A DNA stretch of 36,590 bases from an uncultured Actinomycetes bacterium (GCA_903920435.1 CAIXMB010000052.1:1-36590); one strand, 5' to 3'; counted from the first letter of the stretch, positions 7,320-16,203 are shown. Numbers and translations are program-made. Notes: generated by a model not told the origin, from the letters alone.

Positions 7320-8168
7320 CTACGGCTTGGGGATGCTGGTGTACGACTCCGGGCGGCGGTCGCGGTAGAACTGCCAGTCGTCGCGCATCTGCTGCACCAT
7401 GTCCATGTCGAGGTCGCGGATGAGGATCTCCTCGTGCTCGCCCGAACCGCGCTCGCCCACGAAGTTGCCGCGCGGGTCGATGACCTGGCTCGTGCCGTAG
7501 AAGTCGACGGCCAGCTCGCCGTACTCGTTGTCCTCACGGCCGACGCGGTTGGGCTGCAGCACGAAGTAGCCGTTCGCCACGGCCGCGCACGGGCCCTCGA
7601 CCTCCCACAGCCGGTTCGAGAGACCCGGCTTGGTGGCGTTGGGGTTGAAGACCATGTGCGCTCCGCCCAGCCCGAGCTCGCGCCATCCCTCGGGGAAGTG
7701 CCGGTCGTAGCAGATGTACAGGCCGATCTTGCCGACGGACGTGTCGAACACCGGGTAGCCCAGGTTGCCGGGGCGGAAGTAGAACTTCTCCCAGAAGCGG
7801 TCGAGGTGCGGGATGTGGTGCTTGCGGTACTTGCCGAGGATCGTGCCGTCGGACTCGACGATCACCGCGGTGTTGTAGTACACGCCCGTGATGTCCTCCT
7901 CGTAGATGGGGAGGATCATCACCAGGTTCAGCTCCTTGGCGAGAGCCGCGAAGCGCTGCACGATGGGGCCGTCGGCCTGCTCGGCGTAGCGGTAGTACTT
8001 CTTATCCTCGGTGATGCCGAAGTACGGCCCGTAGAAGAGCTCCTGGAAGCAGATGACCTGGGCGCCGTCTGCGGCGGCGTCACGCGCGAATTGCTCGTGC
8101 TTGTCGAGCATCGACTCCTTGTCCCCGGTCCAGGTCGTCTGGGTGATTGCCGCGCGTACAACTGTCAA
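7320..8168 (-). CDS. Beta-ureidopropionase / N-carbamoyl amidohydrolase (nitrilase superfamily)
   Basis: Carbon-nitrogen hydrolase, 282 aa, expected to convert N-carbamoyl-beta-alanine to beta-alanine, CO2 and ammonia. The catalytic triad is visible: Glu43 in CFQELF, Lys116 in GKYRKHHIPH and Cys153 in YICYDRHFPE. It is the first gene of the catabolic operon. The start is TTG 8168: GGAGG lies 6 bases before it, while the ATG just upstream runs into a stop after one codon. That out-of-frame ATG-CAT-TGA between the ribosome binding site and TTG may lower initiation. N-carbamoylputrescine amidase is an alternative family name, but the dihydropyrimidinase neighbour favours the pyrimidine pathway. 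Confidence 0.92.
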   Translation of the reverse strand: MTVVRAAITQTTWTGDKESMLDKHEQFARDAAADGAQVICFQELFYGPYFGITEDKKYYRYAEQADGPIVQRFAALAKELNLVMILPIYEEDITGVYYNTAVIVESDGTILGKYRKHHIPHLDRFWEKFYFRPGNLGYPVFDTSVGKIGLYICYDRHFPEGWRELGLGGAHMVFNPNATKPGLSNRLWEVEGPCAAVANGYFVLQPNRVGREDNEYGELAVDFYGTSQVIDPRGNFVGERGSGEHEEILIRDLDMDMVQQMRDDWQFYRDRRPESYTSIPKP

Positions 8169-8358
8169 TGCATTCCTCCGGGTGTCTGACCCTCATCATC
8201 GAGGGCGAACGTTTCCCCATTGTTTCTGTTTGTGACGGCCGCGTAAATAGACTGGGGCAATACAGACCCGTGCGCCGTGTATGGCGTGGTGTGCTGCCCA
8301 CGAGTTGGGGCGGCAGGTCGATTTCCGACCATTCACGCCTGCCCACACGGAGAACTCC
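8169..8358. promoter_or_regulatory. Divergent intergenic region between catabolic and F420-import operons
   Basis: A 190-base region with start codons at both ends. On the plus strand TAGACT (8248-8253) is a plausible -10 box for the F420 importer, leaving a leader of about 100 bases. A small dyad CCCTC-N6-GAGGG (8190-8205) and the AACGTT-containing block around 8208-8213 lie on the catabolic side and could be operators. No convincing minus-strand -35/-10 pair and no known riboswitch was recognised. Confidence 0.35.
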
Positions 8359-9318
8359 TTGCGCACCCTCCCCCTCGTCCTCGTTGCCACCCTCGCCCTC
8401 GCCGGCTGCGCCGCGGCCCCCTCGGCCACCACTCCCACCCCTACCGCCGACAGCCCGATCACGGTCTCCAACTGCGGCACGGAGGTCACCTTCGACTCCG
8501 CGCCCGAGCGAGTGGTCACCATCAAGTCGACCTCCACCGAGATGCTCCTGGCCCTCGGCCTCGGCGACCGGATCGTGGGCACCGCCTTCCAAGACGGCCC
8601 GGTTCCCGAGCAGTGGGCGACGGATGCCGCCTCCCTCACGTCCATCGCCGACAAGGTGCCGAGCGAAGAGGTCATCCTCGAGCAGGAGCCCGACCTCGTG
8701 TACGCCGGCTGGGAGTCCGCGTTCGCCGCCGACGGCGCTGGCGCGCGCGGTGAGCTCGCCTCGCTCGGCGTGAACAGCTACGTCTCGCCCTCCGCGTGCC
8801 AGAGCGCCGAGCAGCCGGCCAAGCTCAGCTTCGACAACATCTTCGGCGACATCACCCAGATCGCCTCCATCTTCCGGGTCGACCCCGCTCCCCTGCTCGC
8901 CGACCAGCAGAAGACCCTCGACTCGATCGACGCCGACGGCGACGGGCGCACGGCGTTCTGGTACTCCTCGGGCTCCGACACCCCGTACTCCGGCGCGGGG
9001 ATCGGCGCGCCCGAGCTCGTCATGGACACGGTGGGGCTGAAGAACATCGCCGCCGACGTGAACGCCACCTGGGCCCCGCTCAGCTGGGAGGCGGTCGTCG
9101 ACGCGAACCCGTACTTCATCGTGCTCATCGACGCGAGCTGGAACACCGCCGAGTCGAAGATCGAGAGGCTCGAGACGAATCCGGCTACGGCTAACCTCGA
9201 TGCCGTGGTCAACAAGCGGTACCTCGTGCTCCCGTTCGCGTCGAGCGAGGCCGGCGTGCGCACGGTTGAGGCCGCGGCATCCCTGTCGAAGCAGATCGCG
9301 GAGCTCGATGCGCAGTAG
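8359..9318 (+). CDS. Proposed F420-0 ABC importer, substrate-binding lipoprotein
   Basis: Periplasmic-binding protein of the BtuF/FhuD (class III) fold, 319 aa. Lipobox LAGC (Cys17) follows a short signal. The helical-backbone type is recognisable by APERVVTIKSTSTEMLLALG and later VDANPYFIVLID. From memory it matches the actinobacterial cassette (TIGR03868/03869/03873) proposed to import F420-0. Start TTG 8359 is preferred over ATG 8281 because it begins the signal peptide and has GGAGA about 5 bases upstream; the ATG would put 26 polar residues before the signal. It is the first gene of a three-gene operon, and overlaps the permease start by 11 bases. Confidence 0.85.
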   Translation: MRTLPLVLVATLALAGCAAAPSATTPTPTADSPITVSNCGTEVTFDSAPERVVTIKSTSTEMLLALGLGDRIVGTAFQDGPVPEQWATDAASLTSIADKVPSEEVILEQEPDLVYAGWESAFAADGAGARGELASLGVNSYVSPSACQSAEQPAKLSFDNIFGDITQIASIFRVDPAPLLADQQKTLDSIDADGDGRTAFWYSSGSDTPYSGAGIGAPELVMDTVGLKNIAADVNATWAPLSWEAVVDANPYFIVLIDASWNTAESKIERLETNPATANLDAVVNKRYLVLPFASSEAGVRTVEAAASLSKQIAELDAQ

Positions 9319-10315
9319 GCCGGTGCTGGTGGGGGCGGCGCTCGGCGCAGCCCTCCTGCTGTCGATCGTGGTCGCGGTCACCATCGGTCCCGCGAACATC
9401 ACGTTCGGCGAGGTGTGGGGCTCGATCGGCAGCCACCTGGGCCTCGGTAACTCGCCGCTGCCGGTGCTGCGCGACGGCATCGTGTGGGAGCTGCGCCTGC
9501 CGCGCGTGCTCACCGCCGCCGCCGTCGGCGCTGGTCTCGCGATCGCGGGCGCCGTGATGCAGGCGATCACCCGCAACCCGCTCGCCGACCCGTACCTGCT
9601 CGGGCTGTCGTCGGGCGCGTCGCTCGGCGCCGTGAGCGTCGTGCTGCTCGGGGCATCGGTCGTGCTGCCGCTCGCGGCGTTCCTCGGGGCGATGGTCGCG
9701 CTGCTGCTCACCCTCCTGCTCGCGAGCTCGCTCGGTGCGATCACGCCGACACGCACGGTGCTCGCCGGTCTCGCCGTCTCGTCGTTGGCCTCCGCCATCA
9801 CGAGCCTCATCATCTTCTGGACGGCAACGGGCGACTCGTACCGCGAGATACTCGGTTGGCTGCTCGGCTCGCTCGCGGGCGCCCGCTGGCCCGCTGTCGC
9901 CATCGCCGTCGTCGCACTCGTGGTGGCGGGCATCCCGATCATGCTCACCGGCCGCGTGCTCGATGCCTTCGCCTTCGGGGATGTCTCGGCCGCCGCCCTC
10001 GGCATCAACGTGCCCGCGACCCGCTGGGGCCTGCTCGCGGCCACGGCGCTACTCACCGGGGCGATGGTCTCGGTGAGCGGATCGATCGGGTTCGTCGGCC
10101 TCATCCTGCCGCACGGCGTGCGGCTGCTCGTGGGCCCGGCCCACCGCGCGCTCCTGCCGCTCAGCGCACTCGTGGGGGCGATCTTCCTGCTCTGGGCGGA
10201 CACTGCCGCGCGCAGTCTCTTCGACCCGCGCGAGCTCCCGGTCGGAATCGTGACCGCCATCATCGGTGCCCCGCTCTTCGCCTTCCTGCTCGGTCGGCGC
10301 CGGAGTGCGACATGA
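9308..10315 (+). CDS. Proposed F420-0 ABC importer, permease (FecCD/BtuC type)
   Basis: Inner-membrane permease, 335 aa, FecCD family, about nine to ten helices. Family landmarks are LRLPRVLTAAAVGAGLAIAG with GAVMQAITRNPLADPYLLG (residues about 60-100) and GSIGFVGLILPHGVRLLVG towards the C-terminus. ATG 9308 lies inside the end of the binding-protein gene and the TGA at 10313-10315 overlaps the ATPase start (ATGA), giving tight translational coupling through the operon. By family it could carry siderophore or cobalamin; the cassette identity and nearby F420 genes favour F420-0 or FO. Confidence 0.88.
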   Translation: MRSRPVLVGAALGAALLLSIVVAVTIGPANITFGEVWGSIGSHLGLGNSPLPVLRDGIVWELRLPRVLTAAAVGAGLAIAGAVMQAITRNPLADPYLLGLSSGASLGAVSVVLLGASVVLPLAAFLGAMVALLLTLLLASSLGAITPTRTVLAGLAVSSLASAITSLIIFWTATGDSYREILGWLLGSLAGARWPAVAIAVVALVVAGIPIMLTGRVLDAFAFGDVSAAALGINVPATRWGLLAATALLTGAMVSVSGSIGFVGLILPHGVRLLVGPAHRALLPLSALVGAIFLLWADTAARSLFDPRELPVGIVTAIIGAPLFAFLLGRRRSAT

Positions 10316-11079
10316 GCCTCGACGCGTCGCGCATCCGGATCACCGCAGGGCAGAAGCTCATCATCGACGGCGTCGACTGCTCGGTTCCCGCTGGCAGTGT
10401 CTCCGCGCTCGTCGGCCCGAACGGCGCCGGCAAGTCGACACTGCTGCGCACGCTCGCGGCCGTGCACCGCCCCGACGCCGGCACCGTCTCGTTCGACGGA
10501 GCTGATCTCTTCGCGACCCCGCGGCGCGAGCGGGCGCGCATCGTGGCGTTCGTCGAGCAGGACACGTCGACCGACACGGCGATGAGCGTGCGAGCGGTGG
10601 TCGGCCTCGGCCGCCTACCCCACGAGGGTGTGTGGAGCGGCGGGTCCACCGCAGCCGTCGACGCCGCCCTCGAGACCACGGGCACCGCTGCCTTCGCCGA
10701 CCGCGAGTTCGCCACACTCTCCGGCGGCGAGCGCCAGCGCGTGCTGCTCGCCCGCGCCCTCGCCCAGGAGCCGTCGCTCCTGCTGCTCGACGAACCGACG
10801 AACCACCTCGACATCGGGGCGCAGCTCACCGCGCTGACCCTGCTGCGCACGCTCTCCGCGGGCGGAATGACCGTGCTCGCGGCGTTGCACGACCTCGGGC
10901 TGGCGGCAACCTACGCCGAGCACGTGATCGTGCTGAGCGCGGGGAAGGTCGTCGCGGCCGGCCCCACGGCGCAGACGCTGACACCCGAGTTGCTGCGGGC
11001 GGTGTACGGCGTGCAGGCGACCGTGCTCGTGAACCCCGTGACCGGCGGGCGGGTGCTCGCGTTCAGCCCGCTGGACTAA
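10312..11079 (+). CDS. Proposed F420-0 ABC importer, ATP-binding protein (FepC/BtuD type)
   Basis: ATPase of 255 aa. Walker A GPNGAGKST (35-43), signature LSGGERQRV, Walker B LLLLDEPTNHLD and H-loop AALHDLGLA are intact. ATG 10312 overlaps the permease stop. It ends in TAA at 11079, followed by a 109-base convergent region with inverted repeats. It belongs to the iron-chelate/cobalamin ATPase subgroup; specificity comes from the binding protein. Confidence 0.9.
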   Translation: MSLDASRIRITAGQKLIIDGVDCSVPAGSVSALVGPNGAGKSTLLRTLAAVHRPDAGTVSFDGADLFATPRRERARIVAFVEQDTSTDTAMSVRAVVGLGRLPHEGVWSGGSTAAVDAALETTGTAAFADREFATLSGGERQRVLLARALAQEPSLLLLDEPTNHLDIGAQLTALTLLRTLSAGGMTVLAALHDLGLAATYAEHVIVLSAGKVVAAGPTAQTLTPELLRAVYGVQATVLVNPVTGGRVLAFSPLD

Positions 11080-11156
11080 CGACCCGCCTACTCGCGCGCC
11101 GGTAGCGGGGCCGCGCGCCGACGCGCGTTGGCGCCTCACCCCGAAAGCGACGCGTC

Positions 11157-11189
11157 GGCCGCGCTGGTGATACGGGCGCTAGCGCGGCC
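11157..11189. terminator. Inverted repeat between convergent operons
   Basis: GGCCGCGCT (11157-11165) and AGCGCGGCC (11181-11189) are perfect 9-bp arms with a 15-base loop that includes a nested GCGCTAGCGC palindrome. It lies between the F420 importer (ending 11079) and the transglutaminase gene, whose stop codon begins in the right arm. No T-run is present, so a bidirectional terminator role is only plausible. The rest of 11080-11156 is G+C-rich with no gene seen. Confidence 0.35.
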
Positions 11190-13432
11190 TACTCGACCGG
11201 GCGCGACGGCTCGGGCAGCCAGCCCGCGAAGAGGGAGCGCGGCAGCAGGAACGCGACGGCCGAGCGCATCGGCCCCGCCTTGCGCCGCAGCGACCACGTG
11301 ACGGCGGCGACATCGCGCGCGGCGGGCGCGGCGGAGCGGTCGTGGAACGCCTCGGTCTCGAGGGCGATCCGGAGACGCGTGAGCGCGGCGGCCCCGCGGT
11401 CGTCGAGGTGCGGCGCGAGATCGAGGGCGAGCTGGCGCGGCGTGCGCGTGACACTGGTCGCGAGCCCGAGGTCGTCGGCGGTGTCGCGCAGTTCGTCCCA
11501 CGCGGCGGCAGCGGAGCCGCCGGATGCCGCGGCAATCCGCCTCGAGCGACGGATGCCGCGCACCACTGCCGGGGCCAGGAGCAGGGCGGCGAGTGCCGCC
11601 ACCACCGCCCACCACCACGAGATCGTGCGGGACGGGGCATCCGGCAGCGCGCCCGCCGTGGCGCTCGGGGTCGGGACATCCGTGGGCACGGCGCTCGGCG
11701 CGGTCGACGGTGCCGGGGTGCTGGTCGCGACGGGGGTCGGCACGGACTCGTCGACGTCGGGGGTCGCCGGGTCGTCGACGGCGAGTGGCGCGAAAGCGGG
11801 AACGATCCCCCGCCCGGGAGTGGGCTCGAAGCGCACCCAGCCGATGCCGGTGACGTAGAGCTCAGGCCACGCGTGGAGGTTGTGCGTCGACACCCGGTAC
11901 TCGAGCCCGCCGCCGTCGGGGAGCGTCGACGGTTCGCCGGGGGTGAAGCCCACGGCGACGCGCGCGGGGATCCCCAGCGTGCGCGCCATCGAGGCCATGG
12001 CCGAGGAGAAGTGCACGCAGTAGCCGGACTTCGCCTCCAGGAAGGCGGCGAGCACCGATGCGCCCGACCCGTCGTAGCCGTTCTCGACCGGGGCGTCCTC
12101 CGAGTAGGTGAACTGGTCGCTCAGGAAGTACGACTGCAGAGCTATCGCCTTGTCGTAGTTGGTCGCCGCGCCGCCCACGACCTCGAGCGCGGTCTGCGCG
12201 ACCACGGGCGGGAGATCGTCGGGTATCTCCAGGTAGCGCTCGAGCCCCGGGTCGACGGTCGTTCCCGCTGCCTGCAGCTGGTCGACCGACGGGGTGATCG
12301 TGACGCTCTGCACCTCGTAGTCCTGGTTGCGTGCGTTGGACGAGTCGGTGCGCACCGCCAGCGCGTCGGGCTCCCACGACCAGCTGCCGTCGAGCCCCGT
12401 GATGCTCGTGGGCGCGTAGGGCGCCGGCAGCCAGCGACTGAGGACGTTGGCGACGGTCACCTCGGTGGTCGCCGTCGTGCGAGTGACAGCGTCTCCCAGC
12501 CCGGGTGCGGCGCCGATGAGTGCGACGTCGTTACCGGGGATGACCTCGGCCGAGCTCGGCTTCCACGACGCGCCCGTGAAGTCGTCCAGCGCGGTCAGCC
12601 TCAGATAGAGACCGCCCTCCTGGGTGGTCGTGTAGGTGAGGGCGAGGGCGGGGTCACCCCGGCGCAGGTCGTCGCCGAGCGTGATGATCGGGTTGAGCCC
12701 GGTCGCCGCGGCCGGGCCGCCGCTGCCCGTGTTCTCCGGCAGGGTCACCGGGGGCAGTGCCGACGGGATGATGAGCGCGATCAGGACGGCGGCGGTGCCG
12801 ATGCCGAGCGCGGCGCCACGGCCGGCCGGCCGGGAGCGCACGAGAAGCAGCGCGATGAAGGCCGCGGCGGTGAGGGCGAAGTACAGGCCGTCCTCGAGGG
12901 TCGGGTCGACGATGCTCGGCACGACGAGGAGCACCACGAGCGGGATGCCCGCGAACGCCGGCACCCGGAGGGTGACCGCCACCAGGTCGAGCACGATGCA
13001 GATCGCGGCGACCCCGAGGCACAACAGGTACACGATGCCCTGGTCGGCGTCTGCGGGCAGCGACTGGTTGGCGATCGACTCGGCGCCCGCGACCTCGAGC
13101 TCGTGCAGGGCGCCGATGGTGTCGAAGGTGGGGATGAACCCGAGGATCGCCGACCCCGGCGCGAAGAAGAGCGTGACCGTGCCGATCGTCGCGAGCACCG
13201 CACCGACGCTGCCCCAGATCCTGCGTCGCGTGAACGAGCGCACCGCGGCTGCTGTGCCGAGCACCACGGTCGCCACCAGCATGCCCACGAGCCACCACTG
13301 CACGTCGGTGAGGATGCTGCCGAGCGCGGCCGTCGACGCTCCGACCGCCACGAGCAGGAGGCCGCTCGTGATCCAGTCGAGGCCGATAGTGCGCTGGGCG
13401 GGCGGGCTGCCGGTGGTCCTACGCTCCGGCAC
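11189..13432 (-). CDS. Membrane transglutaminase-like protein (TgpA type)
   Basis: Predicted 747-aa membrane protein. About six N-terminal helices (residues 15-220) precede an extracytoplasmic transglutaminase-like domain with Cys472 in SGYCVHFSS and His520 in NLHAWPEL; the third position reads FEPTP, glutamate in place of the classical aspartate. A Pro/Thr/Ser-rich linker, one more helix (ISWWWAVVAALAALLLAPAVV region) and a DUF4129-like cytoplasmic tail follow. GTG 13432 is chosen because it lies just inside the end of the DUF58 gene (14-base overlap); an open frame continues upstream but only over that gene. With MoxR and DUF58 it makes the common MoxR-DUF58-TgpA unit, whose substrate is unknown. 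Confidence 0.87.
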   Translation of the reverse strand: MPERRTTGSPPAQRTIGLDWITSGLLLVAVGASTAALGSILTDVQWWLVGMLVATVVLGTAAAVRSFTRRRIWGSVGAVLATIGTVTLFFAPGSAILGFIPTFDTIGALHELEVAGAESIANQSLPADADQGIVYLLCLGVAAICIVLDLVAVTLRVPAFAGIPLVVLLVVPSIVDPTLEDGLYFALTAAAFIALLLVRSRPAGRGAALGIGTAAVLIALIIPSALPPVTLPENTGSGGPAAATGLNPIITLGDDLRRGDPALALTYTTTQEGGLYLRLTALDDFTGASWKPSSAEVIPGNDVALIGAAPGLGDAVTRTTATTEVTVANVLSRWLPAPYAPTSITGLDGSWSWEPDALAVRTDSSNARNQDYEVQSVTITPSVDQLQAAGTTVDPGLERYLEIPDDLPPVVAQTALEVVGGAATNYDKAIALQSYFLSDQFTYSEDAPVENGYDGSGASVLAAFLEAKSGYCVHFSSAMASMARTLGIPARVAVGFTPGEPSTLPDGGGLEYRVSTHNLHAWPELYVTGIGWVRFEPTPGRGIVPAFAPLAVDDPATPDVDESVPTPVATSTPAPSTAPSAVPTDVPTPSATAGALPDAPSRTISWWWAVVAALAALLLAPAVVRGIRRSRRIAAASGGSAAAAWDELRDTADDLGLATSVTRTPRQLALDLAPHLDDRGAAALTRLRIALETEAFHDRSAAPAARDVAAVTWSLRRKAGPMRSAVAFLLPRSLFAGWLPEPSRPVE

Positions 13433-14735
13433 GCGACCGACCCGTCTCGTAGACGACCGCCTGCCAGGCCGAGGCGTGGTCGTCGTCTGCGCGCCCGGGC
13501 ACCGCGAGCCAGCCGGCCTCGGCGAGGCGCTCGGCGGCGTCGGTGGTACCCATGGCGTGCACGCCGAACTGGCGGTTGATGATGTCGACCGACGAGACTC
13601 CGGCGACCAGGTACGCCACCGAGGTCTGGCCCGCGCGGGCCTGGCCCGCCAGCCAGTCGAGGGTCGCGGCATCCGGCGACCCGAGGAGCGCGATGGTCGG
13701 ACCGACGCGGCGCGACGCGGGGTGGCGCAGCGTCACATCGTGCACGAGGTCGAACGAGGCGAGGCTCACGAGGAACTCCTCGTCGCCCCACGACCGCCGC
13801 GCCTTGCGCCCGAGCGCCGCGAGCTGCGGGGCTCCGGTCTCGATGACGGTCACGATGAAGCCCGCGCGGCGCAGATGAAGCGTGACGGAGGCGAGCATGC
13901 GCACCACCCACTCGAACGACTCGCTCTCGACCTCGTCGAACGGGTCGGTGCTCACGTCGTGGTAGCCGACCCGGCGCGTGTCGACGATGATGCGCGCCTC
14001 GGGCAGCGTGCGCTGCTCCTCCTGCCGCACCATGAGGTCACCGTGCCGTGCCGTGGCGCGCCAGTGCACGCGCCTCATGGCGTCGCCCGAGCGGTACTCG
14101 CGCGTGATCGTGTCATCGTCGTCGCCCGCCGACCGGCGCTGCACGAGGCGGGCCTCGCCCTCGGCGCCATCGCCCGTCAACCCGGATGCGGGAAGCGCAA
14201 CGACCTCGGGGGTGACGACGATCGACTGGGGCTCACCGGTGGTGAGCGAGCTCTTCGCGAGCCCGAGGGCGTCGGCCACGTCGACACCGAGCGGACCGAT
14301 GGAGAACACCCCGCGCCGCGGTGGCCGCAACTCGTAGCGAAGGGTCGCCGCGTTGCCCCGGCCCGTGAAGCGCACGCCCCTCGGCATCAGCGCGGGCAGG
14401 TCGGCGTCGGGAGTCGCCCCTCGCCCCCACGGCAGCGTGTCGCGCCAGCGCGACCGGGCGCTGCGCCGGTATGAGCGGTTCTCGACGTGCAGGGTGGCCG
14501 TGGCGCCCGCGCCCGCCTCCAGGATGTGCGGGCTGAAACTGCGCGTCACCCGGAGGTTGGGCCGCGCCCGCCACACGAGGATGAAGGCCGCGATCGGCAG
14601 CACCGCGAGCAGGATCGAGACGTACAGCAGCTCGCGCAGTCCTGCGGCGTAGGCGATGACCGTCGTGACGATGGACGCGACGAGGAAGACCGTGCCACGG
14701 CGCGTGAATCCCGCGCGCGCCCGAGGGGCCTTCAT
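13419..14735 (-). CDS. DUF58 domain membrane protein
   Basis: 438 aa. Two N-terminal membrane helices (about residues 14-32 and 36-54) are followed by a beta-rich region and the DUF58 signature, here TREYRSGDAMRRVHWRATAR, then a von Willebrand A-like C-terminal part. DUF58 proteins are partners of MoxR ATPases; their exact role is not established. ATG 14735 lies 10 bases after the MoxR stop. It overlaps the transglutaminase start, so the three genes are one transcription unit. Confidence 0.85.
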   Translation of the reverse strand: MKAPRARAGFTRRGTVFLVASIVTTVIAYAAGLRELLYVSILLAVLPIAAFILVWRARPNLRVTRSFSPHILEAGAGATATLHVENRSYRRSARSRWRDTLPWGRGATPDADLPALMPRGVRFTGRGNAATLRYELRPPRRGVFSIGPLGVDVADALGLAKSSLTTGEPQSIVVTPEVVALPASGLTGDGAEGEARLVQRRSAGDDDDTITREYRSGDAMRRVHWRATARHGDLMVRQEEQRTLPEARIIVDTRRVGYHDVSTDPFDEVESESFEWVVRMLASVTLHLRRAGFIVTVIETGAPQLAALGRKARRSWGDEEFLVSLASFDLVHDVTLRHPASRRVGPTIALLGSPDAATLDWLAGQARAGQTSVAYLVAGVSSVDIINRQFGVHAMGTTDAAERLAEAGWLAVPGRADDDHASAWQAVVYETGRSRAGA

Positions 14736-14745
14736 CCCGACAGCC

Positions 14746-15759
14746 CTAGGACGACGCGCTAATCGGGACGGGGGTGTCGGCGATGATGCGCGCGATGATG
14801 TCGGCGACGCTCGACCCCGAGAGCACGGATGACCCGGCGCCCGCCCGGCGGGTGGCGATAAGTCGATGGCCCAGCACCGGGATCGCGAGGGCGTCGATGT
14901 CATCGGGAAGCACGAACTCGCGGCCGTCGAGCGCGGCGCGCGCCTTGGCGGCACGCACGAGTTGCAGCGTCGCGCGCGGGCTCGCCCCGAGGCGCAGGTC
15001 GCGGTCCTCGCGCGTGGCGTTGGCGATCGCAACGGCGTACTGCTCGACGGCGCGGCTGGCGTACACCGCGCGGGCCGTGGTGATCATGTCGCCGAGCTCC
15101 GTGGCGTCGACCACGGGGCGCACGGCGTCGAGGGGGCTCGAGGTGGCCCGCGTGCGCAGCATGGCGAGCTCGGCCGTGGCATCCGGGTAGCCCATCGAGA
15201 TGCGCGCCATGAACCTGTCTCGCTGCGCTTCCGGGAGGGGGTAGGTGCCCTCCATCTCGATGGGGTTCTGGGTGGCGATGACGATGAAGGGCGCGGCGAG
15301 CGAGTAGCTGCTGCCGTCGACGGTGACCTGCCGCTCCTCCATGCTCTCGAGCATCGCCGACTGGGTCTTCGGGCTCGCGCGGTTGATCTCGTCGCCGATG
15401 ACGATGTTGGCGAAGATCGGCCCCGGCTTGAACTCGAACACCCGCTCGGCCTGGTTGTAGACCGAGACCCCGGTGATGTCGGCGGGCAGCAGGTCGGGCG
15501 TGAACTGCACGCGCGACACCGAGCAGTCGACCGTGCGGGCCAGGGCGCGGGCGAGCATGGTCTTGCCGACGCCCGGAACATCCTCGATGAGGAGGTGCCC
15601 TTCGGCCAGGAGCACCGTGAGTGCCATCTCCACGGCGTCGCGCTTACCGTCGATGACCGTCTCGATGGTCGAGATGATCGCCTGCGCCTTCGCGTGGAAG
15701 GCGTCGTAGGTCATGGCTGCCGCGGGCACGCCATCGTGCTGCATCTCGAGGTTGGACAC
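14746..15759 (-). CDS. MoxR-family AAA+ ATPase
   Basis: 337-aa AAA+ chaperone-like ATPase. Walker A VPGVGKT (61-67), Walker B IVIGDEINRA, and sensor ATQNPIEMEGTYPLPEAQRDRF are intact. MoxR proteins are thought to mature or remodel partner proteins, here the DUF58 and transglutaminase products. The assigned start is GTG 15759; CAGACT lies exactly 6 bases before it, matching the leaderless pattern seen elsewhere in the window, and no Shine-Dalgarno is visible. ATGs at 15744 and 15714 are alternatives, also without a ribosome binding site. Confidence 0.9.
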   Translation of the reverse strand: MSNLEMQHDGVPAAAMTYDAFHAKAQAIISTIETVIDGKRDAVEMALTVLLAEGHLLIEDVPGVGKTMLARALARTVDCSVSRVQFTPDLLPADITGVSVYNQAERVFEFKPGPIFANIVIGDEINRASPKTQSAMLESMEERQVTVDGSSYSLAAPFIVIATQNPIEMEGTYPLPEAQRDRFMARISMGYPDATAELAMLRTRATSSPLDAVRPVVDATELGDMITTARAVYASRAVEQYAVAIANATREDRDLRLGASPRATLQLVRAAKARAALDGREFVLPDDIDALAIPVLGHRLIATRRAGAGSSVLSGSSVADIIARIIADTPVPISASS

Positions 15760-15816
15760 GCTACGAGTCTGCCACGGGTAACGAAAGGGTCACGCTGGGA
15801 GTTCGCTGCGGAAGGC

Positions 15817-16173
15817 TCACGGGTTTGGGTTCGCCCGCTTCGCCTTGAGCTGCGCCTCGAGCCGACGGATCTCGGCCTGCTTCTCGTGGAACTCGATCTC
15901 GCGGTCGATCGCGGCGAGATCGTCCTCCGTGCTCGACTGCCGCACGACTGCCGCCTCGCGGCGCGGATCGCCGAAACTCCCGAGCGCCTCGGCGACACCG
16001 CGATCCTTGCCCAGGAACAGCCAGAGCAGCGAACCGATGAGCGGCAGGAACACGACGAGCAGCACCCAGCCGAACTTGGGGAGGTACCGGATGCGCCAGT
16101 TGTCGGACGTGATGATGTCGACGAGCGCGAAGATCAAGATCGCCAGATAGATGAGCGAGACAATCTGAGCCAT
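15817..16173 (-). CDS. Small membrane protein, PLDc_N (phospholipase D-nuclease N-terminal) domain
   Basis: 118 aa. Two hydrophobic helices (about residues 3-19 and 34-53) with the conserved WxxxYLPKFGWVLLVVFLPLIGSLLW type motif identify the PLDc_N family. The C-terminal half (80-112) is charged and probably a coiled coil. Function is unknown; such proteins are widespread actinobacterial membrane proteins. ATG 16173 is preceded by TAGGGT six bases upstream and no ribosome binding site, suggesting a leaderless mRNA. It is divergent from cofD across only 30 bases. Confidence 0.8.
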   Translation of the reverse strand: MAQIVSLIYLAILIFALVDIITSDNWRIRYLPKFGWVLLVVFLPLIGSLLWLFLGKDRGVAEALGSFGDPRREAAVVRQSSTEDDLAAIDREIEFHEKQAEIRRLEAQLKAKRANPNP

Positions 16174-16179
16174 ACTCCG

Positions 16180-16185
16180 ACCCTA
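16180..16185 (-). promoter_or_regulatory. Leaderless -10 box for PLDc_N gene
   Basis: TAGGGT on the minus strand, six bases before ATG 16173. A TANNNT hexamer at this spacing places the transcription start at or next to the start codon, the usual architecture of actinobacterial leaderless mRNAs. Confidence 0.55.
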
Positions 16186-16191
16186 TCCAGC

Positions 16192-16197
16192 TACGGT
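16192..16197 (+). promoter_or_regulatory. Leaderless -10 box for cofD
   Basis: TACGGT on the plus strand, six bases before GTG 16204. It is the mirror counterpart of the TAGGGT element at 16180-16185, the two hexamers being 6 bp apart. Confidence 0.55.
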
Positions 16198-16203
16198 TGA
16201 CCA

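Noticed and set aside
8169-8358. Riboswitch (thiamine, cobalamin or similar) before the F420 importer
   Set aside because: No conserved aptamer core recognised in the 190 bases; only small dyads and a possible -10 box.
8080-10467. Very long minus-strand open frame (about 795 codons) opposite the F420 importer
   Set aside because: Low-complexity Arg/Ala/Ser-rich translation lying over three well-supported plus-strand genes; a G+C artefact.
11342-13579. Long plus-strand open frame opposite the transglutaminase gene
   Set aside because: Composition is Arg/Gly-rich without motifs, and the minus-strand protein has clear transglutaminase residues.
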